NCBI GenBank assembly: GCA_018819265.1
Contig: JAHJQI010000153.1
Span: 1 to 37,429, forward strand
DNA from: Alphaproteobacteria bacterium
GTDB lineage: Bacteria > Pseudomonadota > Alphaproteobacteria > Rhizobiales > Hyphomicrobiaceae
Direction of reading: 5' to 3'
DNA: 37,429 nt
Part shown: positions 32,610 to 37,429 of the stretch, one piece after another
Layout of the letters: each line of letters starts with the position of its first letter
How positions within the stretch are numbered: position 1 is the first letter of the stretch
Translations under genes and position numbers: made by a program
Notes under the pieces: generated by a model
Told to the model about the DNA's origin: nothing
Seen by the model: the letters and a program-made list of their open reading frames with translations, nothing else
Database searches by the model: none

Positions 32610-35600
32610 TCAGTTCGTCGCGACCGACAGGCGGCCGGCGGCGGTGCGGGCGTGGCGTTCGGGGACGTACATGTCCTCGACGATGGCCGCGGGATGAACG
32701 AAGCTGCCCGGCGTCACGGCGCGCACCATGTATGCGAGCGAGACCGACTGGGCATCCTTCTTTTCGGCGCTGAACAGATCGAATGCCGCGACGACGCGAT
32801 CATCGCGGAACTCGGTGTGCTCGGCACCGATGTCGGTCTTGAGCCAGGACAGGCTGGAGAGATCGCCCGACGAGACGAGGCGCGGGTTCTCGACTTCGAG
32901 GCCGGCCGGCATGCGGTCGGCAACGAGGATGCGGCCACCGGCCTTGTCGGCTGTCACCGTGACGACGACGATGAAGCGCTCGTTCTGCTTGACGGTCGAC
33001 GTCCCGCCGTTGGCGCTTTGCAGGTCGACGGCGGCGCCATCGAGGGTGTAGTAAGCGCGCTCGATCCTGAAGCCGTTCGTCGCAGGCGGTTCCGGCGTCT
33101 TCGCAGCGCCGGTGATAGAAATCACCGCCGTGGTGTCCTCGCTCGCCTCGTTGAAGATTTGGAGCGGGTTGGACTTCACCTGCAGTGCCGTCATCGTGCG
33201 GTTGAACGGGGCCTTGAACGTTTGCGAGCCGATCCGCAGCGCCGACGTCTTGTCACTGTCGCCGAGCGCCTTCACAGCGAGCAGCAGCCACGCCTGTTCC
33301 TGCGTCGAGGTGTACCGGTCGGCGATGGCAGCGGCGGCGACGCGGTCGGACAGGCCCTCGGTTGCGGCAGGCCTGATGCCGGTTTCGGACGACAGCGCCA
33401 GCAGTGCGGCACCGTCGCGCAACCACGAACCGTAGTCCTCGCGGTAGTCTGCTTGTGTGGCAGCGGCTGTTCCCGCCAGGTCGCCGGCAGCGGCCGAGAT
33501 GGCCGTCGTGGCGCGCTCGCGTTCGCCCATCAGTCCGAGTGCGGCGCCGAGCTGAGCCTTGGCGATCGGCGTCGAGAAACGGTCGAGGCGGGCATCGGCG
33601 TAGTAGCGCAGTTCGCCCATCGGCGCACGGCCGTTGCGGGCCAGAACGTAGAGCGCGTAGGCGCGGTCACCGCCGCCCGATTCGAAGTCCTGGGCGTAGG
33701 CGATGAAGTTGGCGAGCCGGTCGAGCACACTGTCGTAGCCGCGCGGATCGACCCGATAGCCCGCCTCGCGGGCACGGGTCAGGAAGTCGGCGGCGTAAGC
33801 GGTGAGCCACATGTTCGTCGACGAGGGACCCCAGGAGCCGAAGGCGCCGGAGGAGTCCTGCATCTCGAAGACGCGGTCGATGGCCTTCTGGACGCGGTCC
33901 TTGACCTCCGGTTCCATGGCGATGCCGGTGCGCTCGGCGACCAACTCGGCGTAGACGAGCGGCAGGGCCTTGGAGATGGTCTGCTCGGTGCAGCCGTAGG
34001 GATAACGGTCGAGGCTGGCGATCATCCCGGCAGCATCGAAGCGGGCGGCTGGCCCGACCGAGACGCTGAGTTCGGTGCGCTCCGCAATGAGATCGGCGAC
34101 GAGATCGGCGGAGAGTTCGACGCTGCCGCCGGCCTTGAGGGTGGCGACGGTCGTGCGGCGGATGTCGCCGGCCGGCGCCTTGATGTCGATTTTGAGATCG
34201 CGGCCGACGGCAATTCCATCAGGCCCTTCGACCAGGACGCGATAGGCCTGGAGCCCGAGGTTATCCGCCTTCAGCTTGACGATCTCGCGGACGCGCTGGC
34301 CCGCATCGAGGGGAACTTCGCGCGAAGCGATGGTTGTTTGCCTTTCGCCAACACTTCCTAAAGTCGTGTTGGGCGCTGCCTGACTGCCAACACTTCCTAA
34401 AGTCGTGTTGGGCGCATGCTTGACACTCAGCTTGTAGGAACCCTTCGGGCCTTCGACGTTGTGCAGGTCAAAGCCGAGTTCGACTTCGTCGCCAAGCGTC
34501 AGGAAGCGGGGGGCGGCGACCGTCAAGGCGACGGGATCGCGGATGATGACGTCACCGGAGGCGTGGCCGACCTTGGTTTCGCTCCAGGCGACTGCCATCA
34601 GCCGCACCGTGCCGTTGAATTCGGGCAGGTCGAAGCCGACCGTGACCTTGCCATCGGGACCGACTTCGACGATGCCGGAGAACTCGGCGACCGTCGCTTC
34701 GACGGGCGGCGCGCCTTGCGACTGGAGCCCGTCGTCGGCATCACCGCCGGATCGAAGCGCACCGCGCTCGGCGCGCATGCCGTCGATGAGGCGGCCATAG
34801 TAGTCGCGGATCTCGGTGCCGAGCTTGGTCTGTGCGTTGAACCATTTCTCGGGCGCCGGGGTCGCGAAGCGGGTCAGGTTGAGGATGCCGAGATCGACGG
34901 CGGCAACCGCGATCCGGGCTGGCTCGCCCGGCGCCAGACCTTCAAGGCTGACCGGCACTTCGAGGCGGGCACCCGACTTGATCTTATCGGGCGCGGCAAG
35001 GCTGATCTTGAGCTCGCGAGCCGACTGATCAAGACCGAGCCAGGTAAGGCCGAGAGCGCGCTGCGGCATGCGCTTGGCGGCCTCGTCCATCGGACGATAG
35101 AGGAGGGCTGTGGCGTAGGCGCCCGGCCCCCAATCGCTGCCGACCGTGACATCGACCGAGCCGCCGCCATCGGGCAGTTCGACTTCCTTCATGGCGTGGA
35201 GCCGCGACCCCATCACCGCGACGAGAACGCGGCCACCAAGTTTCGTGGCGATGCGCAGTTTTGCCGTGTCGCCCGGATTGTAACTTGCCTTATCGAGCGC
35301 GACGTCGAGAACTTCGGGGCTGTCGGGCTTTTCGGCGGAGGCGAACCAGCCGGCATTGAAGGCGAACGAAGAAGCGGCGCCATCGGCCTCTGCTGTCGTG
35401 ACTTCGAGGACATAGCGGCCGTAATCGACGGGAGTTTCAAGTTTCGCCGAGGCGGCGTCGCTTGCGGCAAACTCGCCGGAAGCAACCTTGCGGGAGACAG
35501 TTACCGCTTCGTAGTTCCAGCTGCCGTCGCGGGCGTACCACTGCCAGCGCGTGTCGACGCGCTTCAGGGTCCAGTTCAGCCCGGTGGTGGCCAGCGGTTT

Positions 35601-37429
35601 GCCATCGCTGCCAAGTTTGACGATTTCGAAGTCGGCAGATGCGCCTTCGCCAAGCCGGTCGCCTTCGAACAGGGGTTTGATGCCGATGCGTTCGAGGCCG
35701 AGATCGACAGGAAGCGTCGTCGAACGCTCGATGGTGCGACCGCCGGGTTCGGCGAGGCGAAGAATGAGCTGCGCTTCGAGCGGCTGAGCGGCTTCGACAA
35801 GGTCAGGCAGTTCGACGGCGATGACGGCATGGCCTTTGTCGTCGGTGCGCGGCAGGTCGGAGAGTTGCGCGCGGGTCGGCGTCACCAGTTCGTCGGCCAG
35901 TCCGAAGCGATAGCCGGAAAAGCCAGGCACACCGCCTGGAGCCGGGCGCACGACGATCTCGCCTTCGAGTGCGAGGTCGGCGGCTGGCGGCCCATAAAGG
36001 AAGCGACCATCGGCCTCGATTTCAGCGGTGGCGCCGCGCTTGATGACATCCGACTTCGCAGTGAGCGTCATGTCGAGGCGTTCGGGAACGAAGTCCTCGA
36101 CGAGGAAGGCCGTCTGCGCGATGGCCGCGGACTGCGGATCGACGTGGACGCGCGCGCGCCAGGTGCCGGTCTGGGCGCCGCCGCTCAAAGTCAGAAGAGT
36201 GGTGCGGCCGCCAAGACCGCCATCGGTGAGCGTCAGGCGGCGATGTTCGACGCCGTCGGGCCGGGTCAGGATCAGCGTGACGGGCAGGCCCGAAGCCTTG
36301 CCGGCGGCATCGCGCACGAGCGCCGTCAGATGCACGTCTTCGCCAGGCCGGTAGACGCCGCGTTCGGTGTAGACGAATGCGTCGATGGGGCCGGTCGGGT
36401 CGCGGCCCTTGACGCCGCGGTCGGTGAGGTCGAAGGCGGCGGTCGTCAGGTCGAGGAACGCGTAATCGGTGGCGCCGTTCTGGGCGACGAGGATCGCCGG
36501 CTGAAGGCCGCCTTCGCCGCGCGCCAGGGCGGATTCGAACATGGCATGGCCGTTGGCGTCGGTCTTGGCGGTGGCGAGGATTTCGTTGTTGCGGGCGACA
36601 AGGCGAACTTCGGTGCCGGCGACCGGCGCGGCCGTTTCAAGCGAGCGGATGAAAGCGTGGATGCCGTCGTCTCCGTTGAGCGCGGTGAGGCCGAGATCGG
36701 AGACGATGAACCACTGCGTCGCGATCTGATAGTTGTCGTCGCCGGTTGGCCTGGTTGGTTTCGCAGTCATCGCATAGACGCCGGGCTTCAGCGTTCCAAG
36801 CGCCTCGCCGACGGCGAAGCCGGTGGTGACTTCGGCGTTCAGTTTCGGGGAAACGCTAAGCTTGCCTGCGTAAGCCTTTTCACCCTTGCGTTCCTTGATA
36901 TTGTCGACGTCCCACGTCGACAGCTGACGCGCGAAATCGCCGTCTTCGAGTTGACCGGCAAGGGCGCGATCGCCGATGCGGTAGACTTCGACATCGACGC
37001 TGTCGGTATTGACGGAGACGAGCGGAATGCCCTGCTGGCCGCGGCTCGGCAGGACATAGGCGCGGCCGGTGAAGCGGACCGAGGGTTTGCGGTCAGGGAC
37101 GTAGGCGGCGATGGGAATCGTCTTTTCCAGCTTCTCGCCGGCGATATCGGACGGCAGGCCTTCGCGCAGTTCGATTTCGTAGCGTTCGCCGTGGCTAAGG
37201 CCGCCGACGCAAAGCCGCTGGCCTTCGACCGTCACGGACTGTGGATCCTTGCCGCCGACGGACACGAAGTCGGAGAAGTCAGCCTGCTTCGTCGAGAGGG
37301 CTTCGGAGAATTCCAGGCAGATGCGCGGCTCGCTGGTGTCCGAATCGGTCGTGTAGGTCGTCATCCGGAAGCCGTGCTCGGCCTTGAGAGCGGCAAGGCG
37401 CTGGCGAACGGCTGCATCCGGCTTCAATG
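32610..37429 (-). CDS. Alpha-2-macroglobulin family protein (YfhM-like), 5' end outside window
   Basis: At least 1606 codons of a large bacterial alpha-2-macroglobulin, a periplasmic, usually lipid-anchored protease trap. The start is beyond the right edge. Fibronectin-like MG domains fill about residues 30-900. The bait region precedes the thioester domain, where RYPYGCTEQT (CTEQ at 33981-33992) holds the reactive thioester Cys-Gln. The following helical TED includes MQDSSGAFGSWGPSS. The receptor-like end closes with VHPAAIVEDMYVPERHART. An in-frame 13-codon duplication, APNTTLGSVG twice (34348-34411), comes from an inserted hairpin repeat ahead of the thioester domain. It is the upstream partner of pbpC. 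Confidence 0.93.
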   Translation of the reverse strand, partial: LKPDAAVRQRLAALKAEHGFRMTTYTTDSDTSEPRICLEFSEALSTKQADFSDFVSVGGKDPQSVTVEGQRLCVGGLSHGERYEIELREGLPSDIAGEKLEKTIPIAAYVPDRKPSVRFTGRAYVLPSRGQQGIPLVSVNTDSVDVEVYRIGDRALAGQLEDGDFARQLSTWDVDNIKERKGEKAYAGKLSVSPKLNAEVTTGFAVGEALGTLKPGVYAMTAKPTRPTGDDNYQIATQWFIVSDLGLTALNGDDGIHAFIRSLETAAPVAGTEVRLVARNNEILATAKTDANGHAMFESALARGEGGLQPAILVAQNGATDYAFLDLTTAAFDLTDRGVKGRDPTGPIDAFVYTERGVYRPGEDVHLTALVRDAAGKASGLPVTLILTRPDGVEHRRLTLTDGGLGGRTTLLTLSGGAQTGTWRARVHVDPQSAAIAQTAFLVEDFVPERLDMTLTAKSDVIKRGATAEIEADGRFLYGPPAADLALEGEIVVRPAPGGVPGFSGYRFGLADELVTPTRAQLSDLPRTDDKGHAVIAVELPDLVEAAQPLEAQLILRLAEPGGRTIERSTTLPVDLGLERIGIKPLFEGDRLGEGASADFEIVKLGSDGKPLATTGLNWTLKRVDTRWQWYARDGSWNYEAVTVSRKVASGEFAASDAASAKLETPVDYGRYVLEVTTAEADGAASSFAFNAGWFASAEKPDSPEVLDVALDKASYNPGDTAKLRIATKLGGRVLVAVMGSRLHAMKEVELPDGGGSVDVTVGSDWGPGAYATALLYRPMDEAAKRMPQRALGLTWLGLDQSARELKISLAAPDKIKSGARLEVPVSLEGLAPGEPARIAVAAVDLGILNLTRFATPAPEKWFNAQTKLGTEIRDYYGRLIDGMRAERGALRSGGDADDGLQSQGAPPVEATVAEFSGIVEVGPDGKVTVGFDLPEFNGTVRLMAVAWSETKVGHASGDVIIRDPVALTVAAPRFLTLGDEVELGFDLHNVEGPKGSYKLSVKHAPNTTLGSVGSQAAPNTTLGSVGERQTTIASREVPLDAGQRVREIVKLKADNLGLQAYRVLVEGPDGIAVGRDLKIDIKAPAGDIRRTTVATLKAGGSVELSADLVADLIAERTELSVSVGPAARFDAAGMIASLDRYPYGCTEQTISKALPLVYAELVAERTGIAMEPEVKDRVQKAIDRVFEMQDSSGAFGSWGPSSTNMWLTAYAADFLTRAREAGYRVDPRGYDSVLDRLANFIAYAQDFESGGGDRAYALYVLARNGRAPMGELRYYADARLDRFSTPIAKAQLGAALGLMGERERATTAISAAAGDLAGTAAATQADYREDYGSWLRDGAALLALSSETGIRPAATEGLSDRVAAAAIADRYTSTQEQAWLLLAVKALGDSDKTSALRIGSQTFKAPFNRTMTALQVKSNPLQIFNEASEDTTAVISITGAAKTPEPPATNGFRIERAYYTLDGAAVDLQSANGGTSTVKQNERFIVVVTVTADKAGGRILVADRMPAGLEVENPRLVSSGDLSSLSWLKTDIGAEHTEFRDDRVVAAFDLFSAEKKDAQSVSLAYMVRAVTPGSFVHPAAIVEDMYVPERHARTAAGRLSVATN
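34348..34411. repeat. In-frame hairpin repeat inside the macroglobulin gene
   Basis: Two hairpins, 34348-34372 and 34387-34411, 39 bp (13 codons) apart. Each has arms CCAACAC / GTGTTGG and loop TTCCTAAAGTC. Loop and stem match the array at 1-200 (CCCACAC, TTCCCAAGGTC, GTGTGGG), with one stem base pair changed on both sides. Read in the gene frame on the minus strand, it encodes APNTTLGSVG twice. The reading frame is kept through both. Confidence 0.88.

Noticed and set aside
32253..34361. A 702-residue plus-strand frame opposite the macroglobulin gene
   Set aside because: It is antisense to a strongly supported gene with an intact thioester motif. Its composition is shadow-like and no domain is visible.

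Overview
The window is a 37.4 kb piece of a high-GC alphaproteobacterial chromosome, most likely from the order Hyphomicrobiales (inference). Supporting signs are the GC-rich codon use, the fused DctQM TRAP permease with a TAXI receptor, an LpxQ-like outer-membrane protein, a PhaZ-like depolymerase and many short palindromic (REP-like) repeats. No rRNA, tRNA, CRISPR array, insertion sequence or prophage was seen. Most genes are ordinary chromosomal functions. The accessory signal is in a few small operons and in the repeats.

Layout. 1-445 is repeat DNA: a 46-bp tandem hairpin array and a dispersed ~175-bp repeat. 446-2147 holds a secreted SH3 protein and, divergently, a D-2-hydroxyacid dehydrogenase. 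2148-2690 is mostly palindromic elements. 2699-4690 is a glutamine-hydrolysing asparagine synthetase. 4691-6060 is a repeat-flanked, lower-GC module of two coupled genes (coiled-coil protein and HNH nuclease). 6258-7516 holds a secreted six-cysteine protein and a MoeB-like E1 enzyme that lacks most of its zinc cysteines. 7708-10956 is a TAXI-TRAP transporter. 11011-14492 is a DUF2796 / ABC ATPase / FtsX-like permease / DUF3299 set resembling the ZrgABCDE zinc-uptake system of Vibrio.

14561-17102 (minus strand) is the most interesting locus. It has three overlapping genes: a short Tat-signal-like peptide, an HPr-kinase-like protein with an N-terminal PqqD/RRE-like domain, and a PF14907 nucleotidyltransferase. 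This looks like a minimal peptide-modification system, possibly with phosphorylation or nucleotidylation of a small secreted peptide. Related HprK-type kinases and PF14907 proteins occur in lasso-peptide and other peptide cassettes.

17456-23598 holds a DUF442 phosphatase-like protein divergent from an Lrp/AsnC regulator, the Mg2+ transporter MgtE, two paralogous exported polysaccharide deacetylases, and a 4'-phosphopantetheinyl transferase coupled to the second deacetylase. 23819-30032 holds envelope or hypothetical genes: an exported coiled-coil protein, a DUF4287/DUF5655-like protein, an ICMT-like methyltransferase, a YdcF/DUF218 protein, an LpxQ-like protein and a PHA depolymerase-like esterase. 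30124-37429 is the pbpC / alpha-2-macroglobulin pair. The macroglobulin gene runs off the right edge and carries an in-frame insertion of the same hairpin family that forms the array at the left edge.
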